A stretch of DNA of 64,000 nt from Qipengyuania sphaerica (GTDB lineage Bacteria; Pseudomonadota; Alphaproteobacteria; Sphingomonadales; Sphingomonadaceae): contig NZ_JAIGNR010000004.1 in assembly GCF_019711595.1 (NCBI RefSeq), positions 215,260 through 279,259 on the forward strand, read 5' to 3'. Below the pieces are notes generated by a model. That model made no database searches, was not told where the DNA came from, and saw nothing but the letters and a program-made list of their open reading frames with translations. The first letter of the stretch is position 1. The number at the start of each line of letters is the position of its first letter. Position numbers and translations under genes: made by a program. This document shows, one piece after another, positions 44,657 to 55,021 of the stretch.

Positions 44657-45583
44657 TTAGCCGGCGACAGCAGCTGCCACTTCTGCGGCGAAGTCGCTTT
44701 CTTCCTTCTCGATGCCTTCGCCGAGCTGGAAGCGGACGTAGTCCACCAGTTCGACCTTGGCACCGACATCCTTGCCGGCCTGCTCGACGACCTGCGCGAT
44801 CGGGGTCTTGTTGTCGATCACGTAGATCTGGCTGAGCAGCGCGTTTTCCTTGGCGTACTTGCCAACCGCGCCTTCGACCATCTTTTCCTGGACGTTTTCG
44901 GGCTTGCCGCTCTCGGCTGCCTTTTCCTTGGCGATCGCGCGCTCACGCTCGATCACTTCGGCGTCGAGGCCGTCTGCGGTCAGCGCCTGCGGGAATGCTG
45001 CGGCGATGTGCATGCCGAGCTTCTTGCCCAGCTCTTCCAGCTTGGCCTTGTCGCCTTCGCTTTCGAGAGCGACGAGAACGCCGATCTTGCCGAGGTCGGG
45101 AGCAACCGCATTGTGCATGTAAGGCACGATCACGCCATTGGTAACCGAGACGGTCTTGATGCGGCGGATCTGCTGGTTTTCACCGATCGTAGCGACATTG
45201 TCGGTCAGCTTTTCGGCGACCGAACCGCCATCGGGATAACCGGCAGCCTTGAGCGTGTCCACGTCGTCGCCGTCGGTGCCCAGCGCGACCTGCGTGGTCT
45301 TGCGGACGAAGTCCTGAAACTTGTCGTTCTTCGCAACGAAGTCGGTTTCCGAGTTCACTTCGACGGCAACGCCGCGGGTGCCTTCGACGGCAATGCCGAC
45401 GAGACCTTCGGCCGCGGTACGGCTCGACTTCTTCTGGGCGGTGGCGAGGCCCTTGGCGCGCAGTGCGTCGACAGCGGCTTCGATATCGCCGTTAGCGGCT
45501 TCGAGCGCCTTCTTGGCGTCCATCATGCCCGCGCCGGTCTTCTCGCGCAGGGCCTTTACGTCAGCGGCAGTGAATGCAGCCAT
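44657..45583 (-). CDS. tsf: Elongation factor Ts
   Basis: 308 residues. N-terminal UBA-like domain with [16 protein letters not shown] (13-28), the core with TDFVAKN and the C-terminal EGIEKEE segment. Nucleotide exchange factor for EF-Tu. Follows rpsB after a 119-bp gap containing a hairpin; closed by the strong terminator. Confidence 0.97.
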   Translation of the reverse strand: MAAFTAADVKALREKTGAGMMDAKKALEAANGDIEAAVDALRAKGLATAQKKSSRTAAEGLVGIAVEGTRGVAVEVNSETDFVAKNDKFQDFVRKTTQVALGTDGDDVDTLKAAGYPDGGSVAEKLTDNVATIGENQQIRRIKTVSVTNGVIVPYMHNAVAPDLGKIGVLVALESEGDKAKLEELGKKLGMHIAAAFPQALTADGLDAEVIERERAIAKEKAAESGKPENVQEKMVEGAVGKYAKENALLSQIYVIDNKTPIAQVVEQAGKDVGAKVELVDYVRFQLGEGIEKEESDFAAEVAAAVAG

Positions 45584-45666
45584 GGTAATTTCCTTCTTGG
45601 GTTTCTTGATGCGATGGCACCGGGCCTGCTGGTGTCAGCGGCCCGGCGCGTATCTCGCTTATGTGA

Positions 45667-45685
45667 CGGGAGCATGGCGCTCCCG
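45667..45685 (-). other. Hairpin between rpsB and tsf
   Basis: Stem CGGGAGC/GCTCCCG (7 bp) with loop ATGGC, 18 bp past the rpsB stop and without a T tail. It could protect the rpsB 3' end or modulate tsf; it does not look like a full terminator. Confidence 0.4.
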
Positions 45686-45702
45686 CCGAACGGGAATGGG
45701 CC

Positions 45703-46452
45703 TCAGGCCACTGCTTCTTCGGGCGGATTTTCCATCGCGCCGACGTCAGCACCCGAATCCTGGACGCCTTCGCCCTTGCCGCTGCGCGCCGCTTCGGCAA
45801 TCGCATCGCAATAGAGCTTGATGGCGCGGGCAGCGTCGTCGTTGCCCGGGATCGGGAAGGCGATGCCGTTCGGATCGACATTGGTGTCGAGCACGGCGAC
45901 CACGGGGATGCCAAGAACATTGGCTTCCTTGATGGCGAGGTCTTCCTTGTTGGCGTCGATCACGAACATCACGTCCGGGATGCCGCCCATGTTGCGGATG
46001 CCGCCAAGCGAAAGTTCCAGCTTGTCACGCTCGCGCGTCAGCTGGAGGATTTCCTTCTTGGTCAGGCCCGACATTTCGCCCGAGAGCTGCTCGTCGAGTG
46101 TCTTGAGACGCTTGATCGACTGCGAGATCGTCTTCCAGTTGGTGAGCATGCCGCCCAGCCAGCGGTGGTTGACGAAGTGCTGGCCCGAAGCGAGCGCTGC
46201 TTCGCGGATCGGGTCCTGCGCCTGGCGCTTGGTGCCGACGAACAGCACCTTGCCGCCCGAACGAGCGGTCTGCTGCACGAAGTCGAGCGCACGGGCGAAG
46301 AGCGGAACGCTCTGCGACAGGTCGATGATGTGGATGCCGTTACGCGCGCCGAAGATATACGGCTTCATGCGCGGGTTCCAACGGTGGGTCTGGTGGCCGA
46401 AGTGTGCGCCGGCCTCGATCAGTTGCTGCATGGTGACGGTAGGAGCCGCCAT
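45703..46452 (-). CDS. rpsB: 30S ribosomal protein S2
   Basis: 249 residues from ATG 46452. Of two ATG codons 6 bp apart, 46452 is chosen because AAGGAA then lies at normal spacing and the protein begins [31 protein letters not shown] and the [10 protein letters not shown] segment are S2 marks; a short acidic tail follows. First gene of rpsB-tsf, with a leader of up to 300 nt upstream. Confidence 0.97.
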   Translation of the reverse strand: MAAPTVTMQQLIEAGAHFGHQTHRWNPRMKPYIFGARNGIHIIDLSQSVPLFARALDFVQQTARSGGKVLFVGTKRQAQDPIREAALASGQHFVNHRWLGGMLTNWKTISQSIKRLKTLDEQLSGEMSGLTKKEILQLTRERDKLELSLGGIRNMGGIPDVMFVIDANKEDLAIKEANVLGIPVVAVLDTNVDPNGIAFPIPGNDDAARAIKLYCDAIAEAARSGKGEGVQDSGADVGAMENPPEEAVA

Positions 46453-46808
46453 GGTCATTTCCTTTCCGGTTGTGCCTCTGGAAGACTGGAACCCGTGGTG
46501 CGGAGTATCCCGCGCCGGGCACCGGTATGTGTGCCTTCCATGTGGATTTGATCGTCGCGGAAACGGGCCGGAATTGGCCGAATCTGTGGCGAACGGCGCG
46601 CACATAGGGGGCTTTGCCGGATAAATCCAGACTCAATTCACCGCGAAAAAAGGGAATCCGGGCGCGAAAAACGCTTGACACGGCGGAACAAAACGAGAAC
46701 ATTGTTCTCATCGCCGGAACTTGCCGGTCGATTTAGGGGTTTTCCCGTAAATTTACCCCGGCTGTCAACAGCCTTGTGCACAGGCAGGCGGGGAAGGAGA
46801 CGACGGAT
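46453..46808. other. 356-bp intergenic region between divergent rpsB and the 80-residue gene
   Basis: The left two thirds should hold the rpsB promoter and leader on the minus strand; no convincing -35/-10 pair was found there, though a CTATGTG segment (minus strand near 46605) could be a -10. The right third holds the TTGACA promoter and LexA-type box of the plus-strand gene. No open frame of note. Confidence 0.6.
46675..46703 (+). promoter_or_regulatory. Sigma-70-type promoter overlapped by a LexA-type box
   Basis: TTGACA (46675-46680) is a perfect -35; a 17-nt spacer leads to AACATT (46698-46703) as a weak -10. GAAC-N7-GAAC spans 46686-46700, an exact reverse-orientation match to the alphaproteobacterial GTTC-N7-GTTC LexA box, and GAACATTGTTC (46697-46707) is also a perfect palindrome. 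A weak -10 under a repressor site is typical of SOS promoters. Confidence 0.6.
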
Positions 46809-47051
46809 ATGTTCGCAACTGTTCTCATCGCCGCATTCACCCTCGCCACTGTCGCGACGGTGCTCGTGCTCGCCGATAGCGGCCTTCGCTGGTGGTCCGC
46901 TTTCGGCCTGCTGCGGCAGCGGATGAAACAGGGTTATGCGACGGCAGGTGTCGGCCAGCGTCCATCGATCGTCACGGGAAGCGCGAACGGTTTCGGTCGC
47001 CAGTCCCGCGCCTATCCGGTCATTCGGCAGGTGTCGCAGCGCGCCGCTTGA
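46809..47051 (+). CDS. Small single-TM protein, candidate SOS-induced membrane protein
   Basis: 80 residues from ATG 46809 with AAGGAG 11 nt upstream. One hydrophobic helix (about 2-21) is followed by a RWWSAFGLLRQRMKQGY amphipathic segment and a polar, Ser/Gly/Arg-rich tail (45-80) probably in the cytoplasm. No family recognised. The promoter carries a LexA-type box, and several DNA-damage-induced division inhibitors (Caulobacter SidA and DidA, Bacillus YneA) are small one-TM proteins, so a similar role is possible. The 3' end overlaps the convergent pssA by 32 bp. Function is inference. Confidence 0.68.
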   Translation: MFATVLIAAFTLATVATVLVLADSGLRWWSAFGLLRQRMKQGYATAGVGQRPSIVTGSANGFGRQSRAYPVIRQVSQRAA

Positions 47052-47862
47052 GCCGCGCATATTTGAACAGCGTGAATGGCAGCAGCACCAGATAGCCGAT
47101 CCCGATCACGCTCAGAGTCCACCAGGGTTCGAGCATCAGTGCGCCGAACAGCAGCCCCACGAAGACCAGCACCCACAGCCTGATACCGCGACGCGGGCGC
47201 AGCGAGGTCCAGCTCGGCGTCGCCATGCTCGAAATCATCAGCAGCGCGGTCGCAAGGATCCAGGGCGCGACGAAGACCGGATCGCGGAACAGCTCCACAT
47301 CCGTCGCCATCCAGAGATAGAACGGCATGAAAGCGAGGCCCGCCCCCATCGGCGCGGGAACGCCCGTGAGGAAGCCCAGTGACTTGTGCGGCTGGTCCTG
47401 GGTATCGATCTGCGCATTGAAGCGCGCGAGGCGCAGCGCGCAGCAGATGGCAAGCGCAAGCGCAGCGAACCAGCCCCAGCGCGGCTCTGCCGACAGCGAC
47501 CAGAGGTAAATGATGATAGCCGGCGCCGTCCCGAAGCTCAGCGAATCGGCGAGGCTGTCCAGTTCGGCGCCGAAGCGCGACTGGGCCTTCAGCAGGCGCG
47601 CAATACGGCCGTCCATGCCGTCGAGGATACCCGCGACGATCACCGCGACTGCAGCCTCCGCCCATTGCTCCCCGATCGCGAAACGAATGCCGGTAAGGCC
47701 CGAGCACAGCGCCGCGGCGGTAATCGCATTGGGCGCCATGGCGCGCAGGCTCAGCCCACGAGAGCGGCCGAGTACGGGCTTCTCGTCTTCGGCAGCCTTG
47801 GGGCCGAGACGCGCGCGTTCCTCGGGCTCCGGCAAGGGCTTCTGGTCGTTCAGCAGGCTCAT
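47020..47862 (-). CDS. pssA: CDP-diacylglycerol-serine O-phosphatidyltransferase
   Basis: 280 residues with six to eight TM helices. CDP-alcohol phosphotransferase motif DGMDGRIARLL...GAELDSLADSLSFG (about 79-108). An unusual acidic, Pro-rich leader of 35 residues precedes the first helix. It makes phosphatidylserine for Psd. ATG overlaps the psd stop by 4 bp, so psd-pssA form one unit (psd first). Confidence 0.94.
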   Translation of the reverse strand: MSLLNDQKPLPEPEERARLGPKAAEDEKPVLGRSRGLSLRAMAPNAITAAALCSGLTGIRFAIGEQWAEAAVAVIVAGILDGMDGRIARLLKAQSRFGAELDSLADSLSFGTAPAIIIYLWSLSAEPRWGWFAALALAICCALRLARFNAQIDTQDQPHKSLGFLTGVPAPMGAGLAFMPFYLWMATDVELFRDPVFVAPWILATALLMISSMATPSWTSLRPRRGIRLWVLVFVGLLFGALMLEPWWTLSVIGIGYLVLLPFTLFKYARLKRRAATPAE

Positions 47863-48608
47863 TGCGACACTCCTTCGAGCAGGGGCTGGCTACCGACGGC
47901 GGCAAGCACGGTTTCCCCTGCGACGACCTTCTGGCCGATCATGACATAGGATCCGGTCCCGGCCGGTAGGTAGACATCCACCCGGCTTCCGAAACGGATC
48001 ATGCCCAGTCTCTGCCCAACGCCCAGTGTATCGCCCGGTTTCGCAAAAGCCACGATCCGCCGCGCAATGATGCCGGCGATCTGCGTGACCCCGACCTTCA
48101 CCCCATCGGAGCGTTCGATCAGGATGTGCTGCCGCTCGTTGTCCTCGCTCGCCTTGTCGAGATCGGAATTGAGGAACTTGCCGGGGATGTAGACCACGCG
48201 GCGAACCATGCCGCCGATGGGCGTACGGTTAATGTGCACATCCATCAGCGAAAGATAGATCGAGATGCGGGTCACCGGCACCGGCGCAAGGCCGGCAATC
48301 CCGCTGCCGTCGTCCACCACCATTTCGCGCGGCGGCTCGACCTCCGCGATCTGCACCACCTTGCCATCGGCAGGGGCAACGATGAAGCGATCGTCCTGCG
48401 GCACGACCCGCTCGGGATCGCGGAAGAAAGCGAATACAAGCAGCGAAAGGAAGGCGAGCGGCCAGGCGATCGTCTCCCATGCGAACCATGCGGCCAGCAG
48501 CGAGACACCGAGCACGGCAAGACCGAACTTGCGGCCTTCGGGATGAATCCGCGGGATGCTCGAGGGAACGTCGCCGCGGCCGTGATTGTCTTGGAGGTCT
48601 CCTGCCAT
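47859..48608 (-). CDS. psd: Phosphatidylserine decarboxylase proenzyme
   Basis: 249 residues, short bacterial (Psd type II) form. N-terminal hydrophobic segment 28-60 anchors it. The self-cleavage site is Gly207-Ser208 in RFGSRVDVYLP, giving the pyruvoyl-bearing alpha chain; His125 in DVHINRTP is also conserved. It converts PS to phosphatidylethanolamine. Overlaps pssA. Confidence 0.94.
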   Translation of the reverse strand: MAGDLQDNHGRGDVPSSIPRIHPEGRKFGLAVLGVSLLAAWFAWETIAWPLAFLSLLVFAFFRDPERVVPQDDRFIVAPADGKVVQIAEVEPPREMVVDDGSGIAGLAPVPVTRISIYLSLMDVHINRTPIGGMVRRVVYIPGKFLNSDLDKASEDNERQHILIERSDGVKVGVTQIAGIIARRIVAFAKPGDTLGVGQRLGMIRFGSRVDVYLPAGTGSYVMIGQKVVAGETVLAAVGSQPLLEGVSQ

Positions 48609-48709
48609 TTCCGAGGCACTACGCGGGGAAAGCCGGTGTCACAAGCTTGCAACGGCCGAAGTTCACCGGCTTAGAGATTCCTTCACTCATTCATGGTAAA
48701 TGCCGCGTT

Positions 48710-49786
48710 ATGAAGCACTGGTCCGACATTGCCCGACGCTGGTGGGGCGAATTTCCCGTATATCTCTATGCTCTCGTTTGCTCCGCAGTGGTGTTCTACC
48801 TCTGGTCACGGTTCTCCATTCCCTATGACAACGTCGGTTCGTTCGAGAGCCTCGGGATAATTTTCACAGGCGCCGTAATGTGGTTCTTCGTGGATATCAT
48901 ATGGCGGCTGTTTCGCGACCGGCCGGCCCGGCCATTGCGGTGGGCGAGGGACAGGTATTTCACGATATCGGGAGTCCTCAGGGCCATTGCAGCAGTCCCG
49001 GTACTGGCGATGTGCGCCATCCTCATACCCGTATTCTCGAGCCTCAAGGCGATGATCCCGCTGTTCAATGAGTTCGAGTGGGATGCGACATTCATCGCGT
49101 GGGAGCGCACCCTCCTGTTCGGTTACGATGCCTGGCAAATCCTCCAGCCCCTGTTCGGCTATCCGATAGTCACAGCAGCTATTGCAGTGGTCTATCACAT
49201 CTGGATCCTGCTGCTTTACATCGGCGTCGCCGTGATCGCGCTATCGCCGGGGGTTTCGGACGATATCCGCCGTCGTTTTTTCCTCAGCTACGCGCTTTCA
49301 TGGTCGATCGTGGGCGGATTGATGGCCACCATCTTCGCCTCGGTTGGGCCCGTTTTCGTCGAACCCATTCTCGGCATCACCGATTTCGCCGCGCAGATGG
49401 ACTATCTGCGCTGGGCCAATGAGCAGGTTCCGGTGATGACGGTTCCTGTCCAGGAGGGGCTGCTCGAAGGCTATTTCGCGCGGGAGAACGGGCTCGGCCG
49501 CGGGATCAGCGCCATGCCGTCGATGCACCTTGCGGTATGCGCGCTTTTCTGGCTCGCAGCACGGGATAGCTCGAAGGCCTGGGGCCGCGCATTCTTCTGG
49601 TTCATGGTGGTTATCTGGATCGGATCGGTCCACACCGCATATCACTACGCGCTGGACGGCGTCGTTTCTCTCGCCGCGATGTGGGCGATCTGGAAGGCTG
49701 TCCCGTATGTCTTCCGGGCGTGGGACAGGCTGCCCGTGCCCTTCGCTCAGCCCACCTTGCGAACGAACACCGTCCCGGCCGAATAA
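48710..49786 (+). CDS. PAP2-family membrane protein (Aur1/Ipt1-type phosphotransferase-like)
   Basis: 358 residues from ATG 48710, with about eight TM helices. The C-terminal third holds the PAP2 catalytic motifs: SAMPSMHLAV (near 268-277) and HTAYHYALDGV (near 308-318), giving two His and an Asp. The long N-terminal part, PSMH rather than PSGH, and the spacing resemble the PAP2_3 / inositolphosphotransferase group of sphingolipid head-group enzymes rather than undecaprenyl phosphatases. A lipid phosphatase or head-group transferase is inferred; substrate unknown. Divergent from psd-pssA, and converges with the FabH-like gene with a 40-bp overlap. Confidence 0.75.
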   Translation: MKHWSDIARRWWGEFPVYLYALVCSAVVFYLWSRFSIPYDNVGSFESLGIIFTGAVMWFFVDIIWRLFRDRPARPLRWARDRYFTISGVLRAIAAVPVLAMCAILIPVFSSLKAMIPLFNEFEWDATFIAWERTLLFGYDAWQILQPLFGYPIVTAAIAVVYHIWILLLYIGVAVIALSPGVSDDIRRRFFLSYALSWSIVGGLMATIFASVGPVFVEPILGITDFAAQMDYLRWANEQVPVMTVPVQEGLLEGYFARENGLGRGISAMPSMHLAVCALFWLAARDSSKAWGRAFFWFMVVIWIGSVHTAYHYALDGVVSLAAMWAIWKAVPYVFRAWDRLPVPFAQPTLRTNTVPAE

Positions 49787-50889
49787 CCCGCGCCGAAGCT
49801 GCAGATCAGGCCGGTGTCGCCCGGCTGAAGATCGTCGCTGTGCAGGTTGAAGGCGATGATCGAGCCCGCGCTCGAGGTGTTACCGTAGGTATCCAGCACA
49901 GTGGGGCTCTCGTCCTCACTGGCCTCGTGACCCAGCACACGGTGCGCAATCAGGCGATTCATCCCGGTGTTGGCCTGGTGTAGCCAGAGGCGCCGCAGGC
50001 TCTGCGGATCGATGTCCAGCCGCTCGGCCTCGTCCACGATCATCTGGGCGACCATCGGCACGACTTCCTTGAACACCTTGCGCCCTTCTTGGACGAACAG
50101 CTTGTCCGGCCCTCCGGCGTTTTCGGGATAGGCGCGGTTGAGGAAGCCGAAATTGTTGCGGATATTGTTAGAGAAGACGGTCTTGAGCTTGGTGCCGAGG
50201 ATGTCCCAATGCTTTGCCGGGGCGACGGCAGCATCCTCGACCAGAACGGCGGTGGCGACATCGCCGAAAATGAAATGGCTGTCGCGGTCGCGCCAGTTGA
50301 GATGGCCGCTGGTTATTTCCGGGCTGACGACGAGCACGCTCTTCGCATTGCCGGCGCGGATATAGTCGGCGGCGGTCTGGATGCCGAAAGTCGCGGATGA
50401 GCACGCGACATTCATATCGAAGCCGAAGCCTTCAATCCCCAGAGCCTGCTGGATCTCGATCGCCATCGCCGGATAGGGGCGTTCCATGTTCGAGGCCGCG
50501 CACAGCACAGCGTCGACATCCTCGGGCTTGCGCCCTGCCCGCTCGAGCGCATCGCGCGCGGCCTTCACCCCGATTTCGGCAAGGATCGAGATTTCGTCGT
50601 TCGGCCGCTGCGGCCAGCGCGGCGCCATGACATCGGGATCGAGCACCGGCTGTTTCGCCATGACATGGCGCGCCTTGATGCCGCTCGCCTTCTCGATGAA
50701 TTCGACCGAGCTTTCGGTCAGCGCTTCCATTTCGCCAGCCGCGATCGCGTCTGCATTCGCCTCGTTGTGGCGGCGCACATATTCGTTGAAGCTGGCGACC
50801 AGCTCCTCGTTCGAAATGCTTTCGGAAGGCGTGAAGAGGCCGGTCGAGGAGATGACCGGGCGGCCGGTCAGCTGTGTCGTATCTGTCAT
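49747..50889 (-). CDS. Beta-ketoacyl-ACP synthase III-like protein
   Basis: 380 residues, about 50 longer than typical FabH. The thiolase-fold triad is complete: Cys163 (NVACSSATFG), His304 (LHQANTGMN) and Asn337 (TYGNTSSAG). An N-terminal insertion (about 30-60, charged) and a longer middle region set it apart from FabH. Family members of this length start specialised fatty acid or polyketide chains or act in branched-chain lipid synthesis. It may be the housekeeping initiator or a specialised one; no other fab gene is adjacent, so this stays open. Confidence 0.82.
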   Translation of the reverse strand: MTDTTQLTGRPVISSTGLFTPSESISNEELVASFNEYVRRHNEANADAIAAGEMEALTESSVEFIEKASGIKARHVMAKQPVLDPDVMAPRWPQRPNDEISILAEIGVKAARDALERAGRKPEDVDAVLCAASNMERPYPAMAIEIQQALGIEGFGFDMNVACSSATFGIQTAADYIRAGNAKSVLVVSPEITSGHLNWRDRDSHFIFGDVATAVLVEDAAVAPAKHWDILGTKLKTVFSNNIRNNFGFLNRAYPENAGGPDKLFVQEGRKVFKEVVPMVAQMIVDEAERLDIDPQSLRRLWLHQANTGMNRLIAHRVLGHEASEDESPTVLDTYGNTSSAGSIIAFNLHSDDLQPGDTGLICSFGAGYSAGTVFVRKVG

Positions 50890-50926
50890 GCGGCGTGCCT
50901 AGTCCTGCGCACTGCGCCTCGCAAGA

Positions 50927-52219
<1,293 letters not shown>

Positions 52220-52344
52220 TCAGTCCTGCTATTTCGGGGATGCGCAAACGCGCGCGGCCCTAGGCGCTTATACGATGCGGGGCAAGGCGCGAGCGAGATA
52301 GAAAGGGTGTTTTCCGGCCAAGCTGGTGCTAGGGGCGCGCCACG

Positions 52345-53286
52345 ATGTCACAGCTGCCCATCCGCATTGCCGCGCTTTACCACTTTACGCGCTTCGAAGA
52401 CCCCGCTGCGCTGCGCGGTCCGCTGCTTGCCTGCGCCGAGGAAAACGGCGTTCGCGGAACATTGCTGCTCGCGCACGAGGGCATCAATGGCACCATCGCA
52501 GGAAGCGACGCAGGAATCGAGGCGGTGCTGGAGCATATTCGCTCCCTGCCAGGCTGCGCATCGCTCGACTGGAAGGAATCGCGTGCCGAGGAGATGCCGT
52601 TCCACCGCACCAAGGTCCGCCTCAAGCGCGAGATCGTGACCATGGGCCAACCCGATCTCGATCCGGTGGAGGGTGTCGGCACCTATGTCGATCCGCAGGA
52701 CTGGAATGCGCTGATCGCCGATCCCGACACCATCCTGATCGACACGCGCAACGATTACGAGGTAGCCATCGGCACCTTCACTGGCGCTATCGATCCCCAG
52801 ACGAAAAGCTTTCGCGAGTTTCCTCAATGGTTCCGCGCGCGTCGCGCCGAATTCGAGGCGGAGGGGCGCAAGCCGAAGATCGCCATGTTCTGTACCGGCG
52901 GCATCCGCTGCGAGAAATCGACCGCCTTCGTGCGCGGCGAAGGGCTGGACGAGGTTTATCACTTGAAGGGTGGCATTCTCAAATACCTCGAAGAAGTGCC
53001 CGAGGCGGAAAGCCGCTGGGAAGGCGAATGCTTCGTCTTCGACGAGCGCGTGAGCGTGAAGCACGGCCTCGATGTCGGCACGCACAGCCTGTGCCGCGCC
53101 TGCCGCCGTCCCCTTAGCGAGGCTGATCTGCAACACGCGCATTACGAGGAAGGCGTCTCCTGCCACCAGTGCTTCGGCGAACGCTCGGACGAACAGCGCC
53201 AGCGCTATCGCGAGCGGCACAAGCAGGCCAAACTCGCCGAGGCGCGCGGGGGCGAGCATATCGGGCGCCGCGAAGAGGATGGCTGA
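52345..53286 (+). CDS. trhO: tRNA U34 hydroxylase TrhO (rhodanese family, YceA)
   Basis: 313 residues. An N-terminal acylphosphatase-like domain (1-95) and a rhodanese domain (115-215) with [12 protein letters not shown]; catalytic Cys183 and conserved Cys189. A C-terminal module holds CRAC (near 250) and CHQC (near 277), a zinc-binding-type pair. TrhO makes 5-hydroxyuridine at tRNA position 34 with oxygen. The stop overlaps the next gene by 8 bp. Confidence 0.92.
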   Translation: MSQLPIRIAALYHFTRFEDPAALRGPLLACAEENGVRGTLLLAHEGINGTIAGSDAGIEAVLEHIRSLPGCASLDWKESRAEEMPFHRTKVRLKREIVTMGQPDLDPVEGVGTYVDPQDWNALIADPDTILIDTRNDYEVAIGTFTGAIDPQTKSFREFPQWFRARRAEFEAEGRKPKIAMFCTGGIRCEKSTAFVRGEGLDEVYHLKGGILKYLEEVPEAESRWEGECFVFDERVSVKHGLDVGTHSLCRACRRPLSEADLQHAHYEEGVSCHQCFGERSDEQRQRYRERHKQAKLAEARGGEHIGRREEDG

Positions 53287-53884
53287 GCCGGTTCTCTACA
53301 GCTTCCGGCGCTGTCCCTATGCGATGCGCGCCCGCATGGCGCTGAGCGTGAGCGGCGCGAGATACGAGCACCGCGAAGTGGTGCTGCGAGACAAGCCGGA
53401 GGCCATGCTCGAAGCCTCGCCGAAGGGTACCGTTCCCGTGTTCGTCAGGGAGAACGGAGAGGTGCTCGAGGAAAGCCTCGACATCATGCGCTGGGCATTG
53501 GGCCAGAACGATCCCGAAGGCTGGCTGGAGCGGCAGGACGAGGCACTGCTCGCGGCCAATGATGGCCCGTTCAAGCACCATCTCGACCGCTACAAATACT
53601 CGACGCGCTACGATGACGTGGACCCGGAAGAGCACGGCGCGAAGGCCGTCGAACATTTGCGCGTGCTCGACGACCGTCTCGCTTCCTCGCCCTACCTGTG
53701 CGGCGATACGCGCGGCTTTGCCGATATCGCCGTCTTCCCCTTCGTCCGCCAGTTCGTGAATGCCGACAAGGCGTGGTTCGCCGCGCAGGGCCTGACCCAT
53801 GTCGAGGCGTGGCTGGAGGGCCTGACCGGCTCGGGCCTTTTCGAGGGCATCATGGCAAAGCACGAGCCCTGGAGCGCGGATTAA
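53279..53884 (+). CDS. Glutathione S-transferase family protein
   Basis: 201 residues from ATG 53279, overlapping trhO by 8 bp. The thioredoxin-like N-terminal domain has [11 protein letters not shown] with Cys12 as possible catalytic residue and the KGTVPVF cis-Pro loop; ESLDIM binds glutathione. The C-terminal helical domain is short. Omega or Grx2-like classes use Cys in this place. Substrate unknown. Converges with hisZ (4-bp overlap). Confidence 0.87.
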   Translation: MAEPVLYSFRRCPYAMRARMALSVSGARYEHREVVLRDKPEAMLEASPKGTVPVFVRENGEVLEESLDIMRWALGQNDPEGWLERQDEALLAANDGPFKHHLDRYKYSTRYDDVDPEEHGAKAVEHLRVLDDRLASSPYLCGDTRGFADIAVFPFVRQFVNADKAWFAAQGLTHVEAWLEGLTGSGLFEGIMAKHEPWSAD

Positions 53885-54993
53885 AGCGGCTTCGGTTCCC
53901 CGCCGTCCAGCACGTGGGTGCAGCCGAGCGACGCGGCATCGTCATTTTCCGAATTGGCCGCAATCGTCCGCCAGCCGTCTGAGCGCAGGCGCTTTGCCAC
54001 CTCGCGATCATGACCGAGCGGGAGGAACACCGTCTTACGCGCCTCGCCGCCATTTGTGCCGAGCGTCTCCAGCAGCGGCTCCATGTAAAGCGAGAAGCCG
54101 GTCGCGGCCTCGTCGCTACCCTTGATCGCATAGGTTCCGCCGCGCCCGAGCGCGCCGCGCGCACCCTTGGCGTGGAGCGTGAAGCCGAACCAGCTCTGGT
54201 ATTCGAAGCCGTGGCGTTCGCTGGGGTCGAGTGTCAGCCTTGCGCGGTCGCCCAGCGCCCCGGCCACCTCGCGCAAGGCAGCGATCCGCGTGGCAAGCGC
54301 TCCGCCCGCATCGATGGCGGCCAGTTTCTCGACCGCCTCATCGAAGGGGCCGGTCGCATAGAGCAGCGGAAGATAGGCCTCGCCGCCAACCGCCTTAAGC
54401 GCGCCCGCATCCTTCATGTCGAGCTCGCGGCGTACGGCATCGCGCTTGTCGACATCGAGCGGAAGCGCCTCTTCGGCCAGCGTATCGACGAGGTCCGGCA
54501 AGGTGAAATCGACCGACAAACCGGTCACGCCCGCAGCTTGCAAAGCATCGAGCGCGACGGTCACCGCCTCGATGGCGGCAGCCACATTGTCGCTACCGAT
54601 CAGCTCCGCGCCCAGCTGCAGACGCTGGCGGGCGGGGTCGAGCTGGTCGGCCTTGAGCAAGGCGACATCGCCCGCATAGCAGAGCCGCAAGGGGCGCGGT
54701 GCATTGGCGAGGCCGGTGGCGGCAATCCGCCCGACCTGCACCGTCATGTCGGCGCGCAGGGCCAGTGTGCGCAGGCTTTCGGGATCGGTGAAACGCACCA
54801 TTCGCCGCGTCGCCACACCTTCCATGCGCCCGGCAAGCGACTGTTCGAACTCGATCAGCGGCGGCCGCACGCGGTCATAGCCATGCGCGTCCATCGCCTC
54901 GAGCACATCGCGCATGGCGCGGGTGATGGTGGCGGCGCGCTGAGGCAGCGCGTCTTCGAGGCCGATGGGCAGGAGATCGTCTGGCTTGGTCAT
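53881..54993 (-). CDS. hisZ: ATP phosphoribosyltransferase regulatory subunit HisZ
   Basis: 370 residues, a class II synthetase-like fold resembling HisRS without its catalytic residues: motif-2-like RRMVRFTDPESLRTLALRADMTVQVGRIA (about 63-90) and YAGDVALL. Needed with the short-form HisG for the first step of histidine synthesis; hisG is not in the window. It follows serA by 28 bp, so it is likely in the serC-serA operon. Confidence 0.88.
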   Translation of the reverse strand: MTKPDDLLPIGLEDALPQRAATITRAMRDVLEAMDAHGYDRVRPPLIEFEQSLAGRMEGVATRRMVRFTDPESLRTLALRADMTVQVGRIAATGLANAPRPLRLCYAGDVALLKADQLDPARQRLQLGAELIGSDNVAAAIEAVTVALDALQAAGVTGLSVDFTLPDLVDTLAEEALPLDVDKRDAVRRELDMKDAGALKAVGGEAYLPLLYATGPFDEAVEKLAAIDAGGALATRIAALREVAGALGDRARLTLDPSERHGFEYQSWFGFTLHAKGARGALGRGGTYAIKGSDEAATGFSLYMEPLLETLGTNGGEARKTVFLPLGHDREVAKRLRSDGWRTIAANSENDDAASLGCTHVLDGGEPKPL

Positions 54994-55021
54994 AGCGGCG
55001 CGTCCCCTGCCCTATCGAAGG

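Noticed and set aside
43805..45814. 669-codon plus-strand frame across pyrH and tsf
   Set aside because: Antisense to two essential genes and through a strong terminator; not a protein gene.
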